Shown piece after piece: positions 36,234-46,500 of a stretch of 64,000 nt of DNA. Made by a program: the position numbers and the translations under genes. The notes below the pieces were generated by a model. It was given only the letters and a program-made list of their open reading frames with translations. It searched no databases and was not told the origin of the DNA. This DNA is from Hygrophila difformis (taxonomy: Eukaryota; Streptophyta; Magnoliopsida; Lamiales; Acanthaceae). Position 1 is the stretch's first letter; each line of letters opens with the position of its first letter. The stretch is from the NCBI GenBank assembly GCA_030278955.1, contig JAOANR010000013.1:43560191-43624190 (forward strand), in the 5' to 3' direction.

Positions 36234-36410
36234 TTCTTTTCAGAAGGTAATAAAAACAACATCAGTAATATAATATAATCACTGCAAAATATATTATAAC
36301 TTGGGGGATACAAAATAGGGAATAAAACACTAAAATACAAAATATCATAAGGCAAAATATATCATACGCAAAATACAAAATGTAAAGCCGATCTTTTCAC
36401 TTTTCTTTTT

Positions 36411-37433
36411 TCAGTTTGTGCCACCAATAAAATCATCAGTGTCCAAGTGGGTAATGTCATCATTCAGAACATCATCAAAGGTATCATCGTGGGTGGCATG
36501 ATGTGTCTCGGGATCAGATCTTTCTTGCCTTTTCGAGGCCTGGTACAGCTCAGCTAAATGACTAGCTGTTCGACAAACTCGGGCCCAGTGACCCTTGATT
36601 CCGCAGCGATCACATGGTTGATCATTATTTCTATCTCTTTTAGGCTTTGGCTGCGATTTATAGGGCCTCCTGTTGTCACTTCTACGGTTGAATTCATATC
36701 GAGGTTTATTTCGATATTTGTTTCTCGCGGATGATTCAGGCCTACCACGACCACGATCCTGATTTCTGTCACGATTAAAATTTTGATTTCTTTGATTCCC
36801 ACGATCCCGCACTTGGTTTTCTGCTTCTGTGGCATTTGCTTCTGGAAACGGGGCAGCACCTGTTGGCCTGGATTCATGATTTTTCAGCAATAGTTCTTTA
36901 TTTTGCTCGGCCAGAAGTAGACAGGTGATAAGCTCAGAGTATTTTTGAAAACCCCGCTCACGGTACTGCTGCTGTAAAACCAGATTTGTGGCATGGAATG
37001 TGGAGAATGTTTTTTCCAGCATATCAGATTCAGTTATTTTTTCTCCACAAAGTGTCAGTTGCGATGTAATACGAAACATCGCTGAATTATACTCACGGAC
37101 TGATTTGAAGTCCTGGAGCCTCAGATTATGCCATTCGCTTCGAGCCTTTGGCAGCACCGTCATTTTGAGATGATCATATCTCTCTTTCAATTTCAGCCAC
37201 AGTTCAAGTGGTGATTCCAGCGTCACATATTGAAGTTTCAGAGATTCATCAATATGGTGGCACAGAAAGATCATGGCTTTTGCCTTATCCTGGCTGGATG
37301 GTTTTTTGTCAGGGGCGATAGTATCTTCCAACCCCATAGATGCCAGGTGCATCTTTACGTCCCGTGCCCAGGACATGTAATTATCTCCAGAAACCCATAA
37401 CGGGAGAAATTCCTGCTTTGAGAGATTAGCCAT
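36411..37433 (-). CDS. Copia A gag (capsid and CCHC nucleocapsid), intact
   Basis: 340 residues from ATG 37433 (MANLSKQEFLPLW). It has a UBN2/retrotran_gag-like capsid (ELWLKLKERYDHLK, WHNLRLQDFKSVREYNS), then an Arg/Asn-rich linker and a zinc knuckle CDRCGIKGHWARVC near the C-terminus. It ends with its own stop. The pol ATG follows only after a 177-base gap, an arrangement shared with Copia B. The protein should form virus-like particles around the element RNA. Confidence 0.93.
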   Translation of the reverse strand: MANLSKQEFLPLWVSGDNYMSWARDVKMHLASMGLEDTIAPDKKPSSQDKAKAMIFLCHHIDESLKLQYVTLESPLELWLKLKERYDHLKMTVLPKARSEWHNLRLQDFKSVREYNSAMFRITSQLTLCGEKITESDMLEKTFSTFHATNLVLQQQYRERGFQKYSELITCLLLAEQNKELLLKNHESRPTGAAPFPEANATEAENQVRDRGNQRNQNFNRDRNQDRGRGRPESSARNKYRNKPRYEFNRRSDNRRPYKSQPKPKRDRNNDQPCDRCGIKGHWARVCRTASHLAELYQASKRQERSDPETHHATHDDTFDDVLNDDITHLDTDDFIGGTN

Positions 37434-37503
37434 AATTATATTGAAATGTAACGATATAAAATTATACCTAAGACAGAACTCCGATAAAACTCCGGTAGAG
37501 ACC

Positions 37504-37519
37504 CCTCGTGCTGATAACG
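37504..37519 (-). other. Copia A primer-binding region
   Basis: On the minus strand CGTTATCAGCACGAGG follows the 5' LTR directly. TTATCAGCACG is conserved in Copia B at the same place. I infer a methionine tRNA-type primer but cannot align the full site. Confidence 0.55.
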
Positions 37520-37823
37520 TGTTATATAAAATAACCTATTAGCTAAATAAGTTTTATCTATATATAATATTGTATGGATAATATATAGTAATGATGCAAA
37601 GCTTAAATGAAACCAAAGAAATGGAAACGGTGAGAGTAGTATTATTGAATGTGGCGTGTCTCCATATTGTGTCAATACAAGGTATTTATAGGAAAGAGAG
37701 CAGACAGATTAATCATCAATTCAATGACTCACACTACTCAAATTTGGACACTTGACATGAAGATGAAACGTGGTGACTTATTAACATAGACAGACATCCA
37801 CACACCTTTATACATGTATAACA
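37520..37823 (-). promoter_or_regulatory. Copia A 5' LTR (promoter LTR)
   Basis: TG...CA-bounded, 304 bp. GGTATTTATAGG at 37681-37692 gives TATAAATACC on the minus strand as TATA box. Transcription would run leftward into gag. Confidence 0.93.
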
Positions 37824-37828
37824 GAAAC

Positions 37829-38747
37829 AAATTTTTTAGCTTGATTTTCAATTTTAAAATTGTGTCAAATTTTTTAAGGAATTTTTATTTTAAAAATTTA
37901 TAAATAAAATGTTTTTGACCTATCTAACTGGGCAACAAACATGCTTGACTAATTTACCTAGTGAAAGTGAAACTTTAACTAATGTTTTTGACCTATCTAA
38001 CTGGGCAACAAACATGCTTGACTAATTTACCTAGTGAAAGTGTAAAACTTTAACTCAATCCAAACAAGCAAAGCTAAAAGTAGCTTGATTAAATTAACAC
38101 CTCACAAAAAGTTTCATATAAAAGTAACCTAACATAACAAATAGGAGTAGATACCATTATGTATGAAGTTTTCTACAACTATTAATACAAAGAGAGTTTA
38201 CTTGGCACTTGGTACAAAGCTCACATCATCTTTCTGTTCCGACAACTCTAAGAAGATAGTAGAGGATAAAGCACAAGTTCTAGTTCTCCTCCATTCTCAG
38301 ATCAAAATTATATCAATTCACTCCTAAAATACAGAAAACTTTTGTAAGGATAAAGCACACGGATTTGGCCGCGGGTCCCTGCGGACTTGTACTCTTATGA
38401 GGTGACCATGCTTCAATTTGTTGCATGCAGGCATCCAGTCGGGACATGAGTGTGCCTACAGAGTGAGGGCTAACCAGTGGGTGTGCACCTCGATCTTCAG
38501 GCTAGCAAGTCAATCCCTACAAAATAGGAAAAAATTGAATGTCGTTAAACCAAGAATGTCCATTCGAGCCTGTGTCAGATGCTCAGAGGTACTCAACAAG
38601 AATTGTGCCAAAGAAAATGTAGGGATAACATGGAAGTGAAACAGTGATCCATCCTAGGAAAAAAGTGATCCTCAAGGTTACTTTCAATATTTCGACATGT
38701 GAAAAGTCATAATTAAGGGTATGGCAACATTTGATTTTGAGTCGCGC
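37829..38747. other. Spacer right of Copia A
   Basis: It contains the 73-bp tandem duplication. A less AT-rich patch (38360-38600) has short open frames on both strands that I do not recognise. Confidence 0.4.
37909..38054. repeat. 73-bp tandem duplication
   Basis: ATGTTTTTGACCTATCTAAC starts both copies (37909 and 37982). They are near-identical, with a small indel near the junction (GTGAAACTTT versus GTGTAAAACTTT). Confidence 0.95.
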
Positions 38748-38912
38748 GATTCCAATGGAGAAGAAAGATTTAACAACTATGTAAATCATGGATAAAAGAA
38801 CAAACAAGAGAATGCATAAAGTATGATTCCAAGTTCCAACAGAGAAGAAATATTTAACAACTATGAAAATCATGGATAAAAGAATAAACAAGGAAATGCA
38901 TAAAAAGGAAAC
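38748..38912. repeat. About 83-bp diverged tandem duplication
   Basis: Two copies share ATTTAACAACTATG and AAATCATGGATAAAAGAA. They have several substitutions and a small indel, so they are older than the other tandem duplications here. Confidence 0.85.
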
Positions 38913-38930
38913 CTTTACGTACTCTACTAA

Positions 38931-39136
38931 GTCTGCGTTTGGGAGCAAACACTAGCGTTCAAGGTTCAACATTTAGCTTTTCAAACTCCAATCTCTAAAC
39001 TCTAAAATTTTTAACTCTAACACCAAATACCATTACTCAAAATTATCTCAATTTAAAACTATTTTTCACCATTAATTTCAAACTCTATACTCTAAACTTC
39101 TAAACTCCAAACTCTAACTATTTCCCAAACAAAGCC
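38931..39136. mobile_element. Candidate PIF-like MITE
   Basis: The ends GTCTGCGTTTGGGA and TCCCAAACAAAGCC are inverted repeats with mismatches. The flanking triplets are TAA and TCA, so the duplication is imperfect. The interior is rich in CTCTAAACTC-like words. No coding. Confidence 0.55.
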
Positions 39137-39863
39137 TCAAACATAAAGTGTTCATTACCCAAACAAGGTGTTCACAAAATAAAGCAAAAAGATCACAATC
39201 TGCTCCAGTAATATTAGAAATGAAAAAGTCTCTTATACAGTAAATTCACTTCTAACTGCCATAAGCTTATAAGTATTTTGTAAGGTGTTCTCAGTGGTGA
39301 CTCAGACCTTCCCTCAATTTGACTACAAACAGTCACTTGCTCTATCTTATGACAAGAGTTCTATCACACAGGCGGGGTTTCAGCACACAAAATTTTGATA
39401 AAAAGAACCTTTTTCCATAAAACAAACCCGAGCATGGATGCACATTAATACTAACCAAAACAGACATCCATATGACTCCACATGTATTAACATAATGACC
39501 GACAAACACAACAAAATTTCAAAATCAGCAATACACCTCATTCGTCAAGACTTAAGTATAAGTGTATAACTAGTGCCTAGTGGGCAGATAGCATGCAAAT
39601 TGGGTATTTTGTGATTTCCACCTATTTAGCACATATACTTGTGTTAACCACAAAACACGAGAATTAGAACAATCTTGGAAAAAATAGTGGGGAATCAGTA
39701 TCATGCTTGAAAAATAGCCTTCATCTGTAGGTCATCCAAAAAAGCTCCCTCACATGCACGACAGTTACCAATTTTGTTTGCTATATCCAAGTTAATAGAG
39801 ATGATTCTAACATGCATTGAATAACAGTCCTATACAAGCTTGGATAAGCAACACATGAACATC
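39137..39863. other. Probable 3' flank of PRP17
   Basis: AT-rich and without a supported gene. The part nearest 39863 is likely 3' UTR. Confidence 0.45.
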
Positions 39864-41663
39864 TCAATAAGGTCCAAGAAATGAGTATCCATACCAGTAC
39901 TTGATCAAGCCATCCCAACCACAAGTAGCAACCTTACTTTGCTCCAATGGATGCCATTCACAACCTATACACACTCCATCATGACATTTGAGAGTTCTAA
40001 AGACTTTACAGCTCTTCCAATCCCAAAACCAGCACCTCCCCTCACCATCTCCTGACAAGACAAACCTACCATCCGGCGAAAAGTTAACTTGACAAGCATA
40101 CCCAGCTACTATATGTCCAGCAAATCGCTTCTTTTTATTGAGCTGGAATCTCTCCCTGGTACTGTAGATCAGTATCTGATTATCCAAACTTTGGCAAGCA
40201 AGCCAATTCGAATTGGGATGCAAAGATATTGAAGGCATGGAATGCATGTGGGGCTCACTAATATACTTTATTACCACTGGAATTCCGAACTCCCATACGC
40301 GCAGAGATTTATCATCACTCGAAGTGACAAACCTCCTATTGTTGTCCACAAAAGTAATGGTATTCACTGCTCCTAAATGCTGATCATACTCCTGAGTGAT
40401 CTGCCCAGAATTCATATCCCACTGGACAATTTTCTTGTCACTCATCCCAGCTAACAACACGTTCTGTTTATCCTCGTCGGGATTGAGCCTCACCACATAA
40501 GGAATCTTCCCAGTCGAAAATGTTGATATCACTTGCCCCGTCTCTGTATCCCAGTACTTGATATTCTTATCATATCCGGCGCTTAAAAACTTTGTTCCAT
40601 CATTGTTGAACCATATATCCCTCACTGCCTTGGAGTGCCCCATATAAGTTCTCATACACTTTCCTGAGTTAAATACATCCCAAATCTTCACCTTTGTATC
40701 CATCCCAGCAGACAATATCAAATGACCATGCTTGGGGTAGAACCTAATAGCCGAAACCCCCTTTGTATGCCCACTCCAGGTGTGCACCAATCTCTTCGGT
40801 ATGTAACAATGATCATTAGTGGCCTTTGCATCTTTGGGGGGCGCAATCCATGACCGTCCTTGATAATCTCTCTCCTCTTTCCCGTGAAATGTTGATTTAT
40901 CAGCATGTGCTTCCCCTTTCTCCCTCTCACCTCCTTCCTTCTCGCCTTTCTTCTTTGCGTGCTCTTCGGCATACTTCTTCTGCTCCTCGGTCAACTCTCC
41001 TTGGAGCCAATCCTTCTTCCCTGACCACGGGCTCTTCCGATTCTTCATCAACCACGTATCCGTTGCGGGATTCTCCACCTCCGCAGCATCCACCTCATCG
41101 TCTCCCCCGTTTTCCTCCAGCATCTCCTTCTTCTTCTCCAATTTCCTCTTTTTCTGCTCGTGCTGAGGAATATTATACACCGAAATTCCTTCATTCTTCT
41201 TAAACCCCTCGACATCACCAACGTAATTATTCTCCGCCGGATCCGCAGCGTACCCGAACTTATAAAAAGTATTGTACTGCTCATCAAACGCAAAAGACTC
41301 TATATTCGCATTTTCCACGAACCCTAGCTTGTGATTGCGAAGTCCTTGAGCGAGCCCGTCCTTGGCGTACGGATGGGATGGGCCAATAATCGGAGTCCAG
41401 AGCTGGTCGTACGTAGGGTTGAAAGAGACGAGGTGCTGCGTCGGGTCGATGGGTTTCTGAGATAGCGAATGTGCCTGGCCGGCAGCGGTGAGAGAGAGCA
41501 TAGTGTCGTCGACTCTCGGTGCAGATGATTTGGATGGGAGGGAGATCCGGACAGGAGAGGACTCCGGCGAGGGTTCTGGCTCGGCGGATGCGGGCGGCTG
41601 TGCGGTGGAATCCTCCATGTGATCATCTTCACCATCCTCTCGGTAGGATTGCAGGAGATCCAT
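39864..41663 (-). CDS. PRP17: Pre-mRNA-processing factor 17 (PRP17/CDC40), WD40 splicing factor
   Basis: Spliceosome protein acting at the second catalytic step of splicing. A single uninterrupted frame of 599 residues starts at ATG 41663 ([18 protein letters not shown]) and ends at 39864. The N-terminal half holds family motifs ([67 protein letters not shown]) and a Lys/Glu-rich stretch. From about residue 295 seven WD40-type repeats follow ([80 protein letters not shown]). Length agrees with the family (human about 580). It is intronless here over the whole coding region. I see no frame damage, so a processed copy seems less likely than the functional gene, though intron presence in relatives should be compared. 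Confidence 0.95.
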   Translation of the reverse strand: MDLLQSYREDGEDDHMEDSTAQPPASAEPEPSPESSPVRISLPSKSSAPRVDDTMLSLTAAGQAHSLSQKPIDPTQHLVSFNPTYDQLWTPIIGPSHPYAKDGLAQGLRNHKLGFVENANIESFAFDEQYNTFYKFGYAADPAENNYVGDVEGFKKNEGISVYNIPQHEQKKRKLEKKKEMLEENGGDDEVDAAEVENPATDTWLMKNRKSPWSGKKDWLQGELTEEQKKYAEEHAKKKGEKEGGEREKGEAHADKSTFHGKEERDYQGRSWIAPPKDAKATNDHCYIPKRLVHTWSGHTKGVSAIRFYPKHGHLILSAGMDTKVKIWDVFNSGKCMRTYMGHSKAVRDIWFNNDGTKFLSAGYDKNIKYWDTETGQVISTFSTGKIPYVVRLNPDEDKQNVLLAGMSDKKIVQWDMNSGQITQEYDQHLGAVNTITFVDNNRRFVTSSDDKSLRVWEFGIPVVIKYISEPHMHSMPSISLHPNSNWLACQSLDNQILIYSTRERFQLNKKKRFAGHIVAGYACQVNFSPDGRFVLSGDGEGRCWFWDWKSCKVFRTLKCHDGVCIGCEWHPLEQSKVATCGWDGLIKYWYGYSFLGPY

Positions 41664-42341
41664 TATTAGGGTTTTGTTCAATCCAGAAATTGGGAATCAA
41701 CCCACTTCTATAGTGTTTTTATTTTGAGGATGGTTTTAGTTCAGGCCACGAATCTTATTTTAGATTGGGCCTCGGAAACTGAATTGCTTATGCTATTTTT
41801 TTTTTTTTTTGTTTTAGGAAATCGAAACTCACTTAATTATTTGTGCTAAGTCTTCATCTCCTTATCCTTATGCTATTTATTGAGACCCTCCATCAGAATA
41901 TTTTTTAATCAAGTTCACCTATTTGAAACCTTTAGATATATAGAACGCCAATATATTTATTAGCAAATAACAAATTCGGAGAGAAAACTGTGAGATAATA
42001 TGCTCTTTCAATATGTTATATGCTGATCAATATGCTGTCTTCCAAACAGCCCAATAGTATATTAAGGATTAAACTTTCTTAGATTTAGAATATCAAATTT
42101 TATAATTTTTACTTATATACAATATAAGTTATTATTAATTAAAAATATTTACTAAATTGCGTCAAATACATAAATTATGTACTTATTAAATACTTCTAAC
42201 ATAGGTAAGAAGTATTATTTTTTTTATGAGCCGGGAAAATACCAGAGATAAGTACTTGGTATGTATATCGTATATTCTTTAATTAAAAATGTAAATGGAT
42301 GTTCTAAATCTTATTATAAATTAACGTTTACAAAACTTTTA
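41664..42341. other. PRP17 upstream region and Stowaway fragment
   Basis: The first ~60 bases are probably PRP17 5' UTR. At about 42075-42175 a reversed Stowaway-family fragment is visible (TTTAGAATATCAAATTTTAT, TTTTTACTTATATACAATAT). Nothing else is supported. Confidence 0.5.
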
Positions 42342-42346
42342 AGTAG

Positions 42347-42631
42347 TGTTGTATAAAATAAACCTATTAACTCTATATATATGAGAATATATGTATATAA
42401 TGGACTATATATATTATATATTAATAATGAAGACAGAATTGGGAACGGACAGAAGCAAAGTAATGCCTTTCTTTTATTCAAGTGAACTGTGCAACGATTC
42501 TTTACAAATGGGGTATTTATAGGAGCACACAGATGTAATTAGTCATCCTTGCATGGTGACTAATGATATTTAGAAGATTACACTTGGACATGCACAAACA
42601 TGAGTCACTCCTACGGGTATGACTCATCACA
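42347..42631 (-). repeat. Copia B 3' LTR
   Basis: TG...CA-bounded. The TATA core GGTATTTATAGG lies at about 42511-42522. The adjoining polypurine tract on the minus strand (AAGGGGGAG, 42632-42640) matches Copia A. Confidence 0.95.
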
Positions 42632-42768
42632 CTCCCCCTTGCATGTCTATTATACAAAGAATATGCCTCATTAAAACCTTACTAGGAAAAAACCCAGTGG
42701 AAAAAATATCCTAGTGAAGGAAAAAGAGTACAATATTCTTGTATTTATTTCTCCCCCTGATTTGGACA

Positions 42769-42990
42769 TCACTTTATATCTTGAAGCCGCCGCATTCCAA
42801 TTTTCTTTACGAGCTTCTCGAATGTTGCAGTCGGCAATGCCTTGGTCAATAGATCCGCTAAGTTCTCATCTGATCGAATTTGTTGCACATCGATTTCACC
42901 ATTCTTTTGAAGATCATGGGTATAGAAAAATTTTGGTGAAATGTGTTTAGTCCTATCTCCTTTTATATAACCCCCTTTCAATTGGGCTAT
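42769..42990 (-). pseudogene. Copia B pol, C-terminal RNase H fragment cut off by the Gypsy insertion
   Basis: It encodes the end of RNase H (HISPKFFYTHDLQKNGEIDV, LADLLTKALPTATFEKLVKK). The upstream part of the same gene resumes at 57698 on the other side of the insertion, with the GCTAT target repeated on both sides. Confidence 0.93.
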
Positions 42991-43542
42991 TGTTAACTCC
43001 AAATATTTTTAAGCCCATGAAATTAAAATTCTTTAGGCCCATTGAAGTCGGCCCAGTCTATGTCCGAAAGGCCCAATCCGATTCAAAGGCCCATTAAGCC
43101 CAATTCAATTTTTATCCGGATGATGCCAAGTGGTGATAAAGAAGCTGGCGACTCATAGAGGAGGATCCGTCATCAAGACACAAGGAATCCCGAGCATTCA
43201 TGACAGACAGAGAGGATCACGGAACATTGAAGCTTGAGGCGCCATCTGCGGAAGAAAGAGTTAAGCGTTACAACTCTACTCCTAAACCGATAGACATGAC
43301 GCGCCTTTGTATATATACTGGGTGGAGGCATCACCAAGGGGCATCTCAACCTACACCAGAAATCTGCATTTTCAATACTTTTACTTCCTGTAATCCTTTC
43401 ATTCCTTGCAAGTTTAATTCTGTATTCTTTTCATTCTGCAATTTTCTTCCTTTACTGTTTTATTCAAGTTTTTTTTTGTAATTCCTCAATCCTTGTAACC
43501 ATCTTCATCAATATTCAATACACAAAAAATTCTTGGTTAACA
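42991..43542 (+). promoter_or_regulatory. Gypsy 5' LTR
   Basis: TG...CA-bounded. TTTGTATATATACTGGG (about 43307-43323) is a convincing TATA box. The transcript would begin a few tens of bases downstream. Confidence 0.93.
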
Positions 43543-43544
43543 AA

Positions 43545-43563
43545 TTGGCACGCCCAGTGGGAC
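43545..43563 (+). other. Gypsy primer-binding site
   Basis: TTGGCACGCCCAGTGGGAC lies two bases inside the 5' LTR. Complementarity to the 3' end of an arginine tRNA, as in other Tat elements, is inferred rather than checked. Confidence 0.7.
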
Positions 43564-43593
43564 TCGAGTGGAAACCATATCCGCTTAGAGTGT

Positions 43594-46500
43594 ATGCTAC
43601 TTAGATCTGGACGAGTAGTAAGAGACTTAACGCAAAAATTTGAAGAAATGTCGCTCCAGGAAGAAACTCCAGTAAGAACACCCTCTGAGAACGCCGATAA
43701 TGCGGCGACCACCTCTCAACCACCACAAGGGATAATGCAAGTCCCCACACTTTCGGAACAAATGCGGCTATCGATGACCGAATCGATGGCCGAATTCATG
43801 CCTCTACTCACAAGGCATCTTATGGACGTGTTGCGGCCTGCTATGGCCGATCAAACTGACAAGATTTGTGGATCCCTGCGTACTTCGCAAGAGGGCTCCA
43901 TCTCAATGAATGGCACGAATGTGCCACCAAACATCTCAGGGCCGTATGGCGGCCCACAGAGGACTTGGGGGATAACCTTTGGCCAGCAACCACTCTCTGA
44001 GTTCGGAGGTATGGCTAGTCTGCCTCCATTTCCTTCTTCTCATACTTTTGTTCCTGCGGCATCTAATATGCCGAATGGTTGTTATACAGCGCCCATAACA
44101 TATGCTTCATCAGGATATTTGATGCCGTCTAGTGCGGTACCAACCATTCCTGGCATGACACCACGCCAGGCGACGGCACAGCCATTTGGAGTGGCGGCTA
44201 TGCCACCGGCCGCCATCCCTACTTTAGGCGCTGGAGGAGGATACATGCCCACCAACATACTTCCGGCCGCCAACCCATACCCGGCCGCCAACATGGGTCA
44301 CCCGGCCGCCAACAGTCATCCGGCCGCCAACATGAGCCATCTGGCCAACACGGCCGCCAGCTTGGCTCCGGCAGCCAACACGGCTGGCAACATACTTCAT
44401 CCGGCCGCCAACATGACTCCGGCCGCCAACATGGTCCAGGCCGCCATGCCCATGTATCAACAAGCTGCCATGCCTCCTACACAGGCACCGGTAGTGTCAC
44501 CCGAATTGTTGGCAGATATGATGCAACAACATTTCGGCATTCAATTAAGGCCGATGGAACGGCCCACCTATAGGAAACCATACCCGGATTGGGTAGATGC
44601 TATGCAGCCTTATCCTAGAGGTTTCAAAATGCCCGAGTTCACAACGTTCTCGGGAGACGACGGCAAATCAACTGTAGAACACGTGGGAAGGTTTACTGCC
44701 CAATGTGGCGAAGCAGGTGCCAACGATTGGCTGAGACTAAGGTTGTTCAGCTCCTCACTGACTGGACCTGCCTTTGCTTGGTTTGCGTCATTGCGGCCTA
44801 ATTCCATTCAAAACTGGGCTGATCTCGAGCGGGCGTTTCATGACAGATTCTACACTCCTCTGTCACAGGTTAGTCTTGCAGACCTCACCAACGCCAAACA
44901 ATTTGCCGATGAGACGGCAAGTTCTTTTATTAATAGATTGCAGCGCCTTAAAGGCCGATGTACTATAGCAATACCTGATAAAGAAATAGCCAATATAGCA
45001 GTGGCTAACATGTTACCGAGATTAAAAGAACATTTAATTGTGCAGGATGCAACTGACCTTGCCCAGCTGGCCGAGAGAGCGGCCCGCGTGGAAAAATTCC
45101 TGGGAGAACAGGAAGAGAGGCGTCCTATGCGTCGAGTCCACTTCGAGGAGGTGAGACTCAATGATGAGGAGGACGATACTGTGGAGGTGGCTGTTGCAGA
45201 ACTAGTGCACACAGCCAAACCGCATACATGTGCGGCTCTCAAGCCGCCAAAACAAAGAGAGGCTAAGTATAAGCCTGAAGAAGACCTCTTTGACATGGGC
45301 AAAGCAGACCAAGTGTTCGATGCCCTACTCAAAGATGGAGTTATCAAGTTGCCTGAAGGGCAAAAATTACCAGCGGCCGAGGAAATTCGGGGCCGAGCAT
45401 TTTGTAAGTGGCATAACTCATTTACTCACAGCATTACTAAATGCAGGAGTTTTAGAACTGCCATTCAGAACAAAATAAAAGAAGGTCGTTTGAAAATTGC
45501 AGGTATGAAAGTTGATTTAGACCCATTCCCTCAGCTTCCCATTGGTGCTTCTGGACTCATCCCAAACCCAGAAGATGACGGCTCCAACAGCCAGACTGAT
45601 AAAGGGAAGGAACACGTTGAGATTGATGAGGAGGATGTAGACTTGTTGTCTGATGAGTCCGACCATGAAAAAAGAAAAGAGTTGTATAAAAAGCAACCAA
45701 GATTCAAAAACATGTCGAAGGAGGACTTCAAGAAAGTCCTGGAAGCAGAGGAGCAAGAACACCAGAAGAAGCAAAATCCTCCTTTGAGGGTTGAGATTCC
45801 TAAGCACGCTGTAGAAATTCATGAAAACGGGAGACACCAGCCTGTCACTCGAGATTATAGGCATGGTGTGCAGGTGGTTCCAACCTTGATGAGGCGACCT
45901 GAGCACCCAGTTGAGACTGACAGGTGGATGAGGAACCGGGCGCCTAGTAAAGCTGCTCAAAGGGAGCCGCCACCCATGACTAGAAGTCAATTTAGGCGGG
46001 CTCAGAGACGATATGCCGAGGAAATGCGGCAATGGGAAGCTCAGATCTACAAGTTGGAGTCTTCCAGGCCTCGGAAGCCCATACAGCCCACTTACTTTAG
46101 AGGTGAAACCTCCGAACAGCGGAGACATAACTCGTCCATAACACCCCACCAAAGAAAGTTGCATGAGGCTTCAAGAAGGTCACCACAACCTTCGTCACCC
46201 AGGAGGCCAGTCCTGGAAAGGCTGCAACCTTCATCACCCAGGAGGCCAGCCCGGGAGAGGCTGCAACCGTCATCACCCTCCACCAGGAGGCCGATGAAGG
46301 AGAGATTAGAACCGCCATCAGTTTCTACTGCCAGGAGACCAGTGAGAGAGAGATTGCAATGGACGGAAAGAAAACCTCAGCCGCCATCACCTCAACCTAG
46401 GGCAAGACAAATGGAGCCTCCTCAAGAGAACATTCAACCCTCGGTGTCTAGAGACAAAGGTAAAGCTGTTGTTACCGAGTCTGACGATAAAGGAAGTAAA

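Larger units (their letters stand above)
32331..37823 (-). mobile_element. Copia element A (LTR retrotransposon), complete with 5-bp TSD
   Basis: 5,493 bp in minus orientation. LTRs of 304 bp (32331-32634 and 37520-37823) start TGTTATA and end TATAACA, and differ by one base by eye. The target duplication GAAAC lies at 32326-32330 and 37824-37828. It contains gag, pol (protease, integrase, reverse transcriptase, RNase H), a primer-binding region and a polypurine tract. It sits 80 bp past the tRNA-Gly gene. The pol gene is broken, so it is a recent but defective copy. Confidence 0.96.

Noticed and set aside
38418..38639. Plus-strand 73-codon Cys-containing frame
   Set aside because: No recognisable family, no splice partners and no promoter evidence; left as unassigned.
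39864..41663. PRP17 as a processed pseudogene because it is intronless
   Set aside because: Full length, no frame damage, no poly(A) tail or flanking direct repeats seen.
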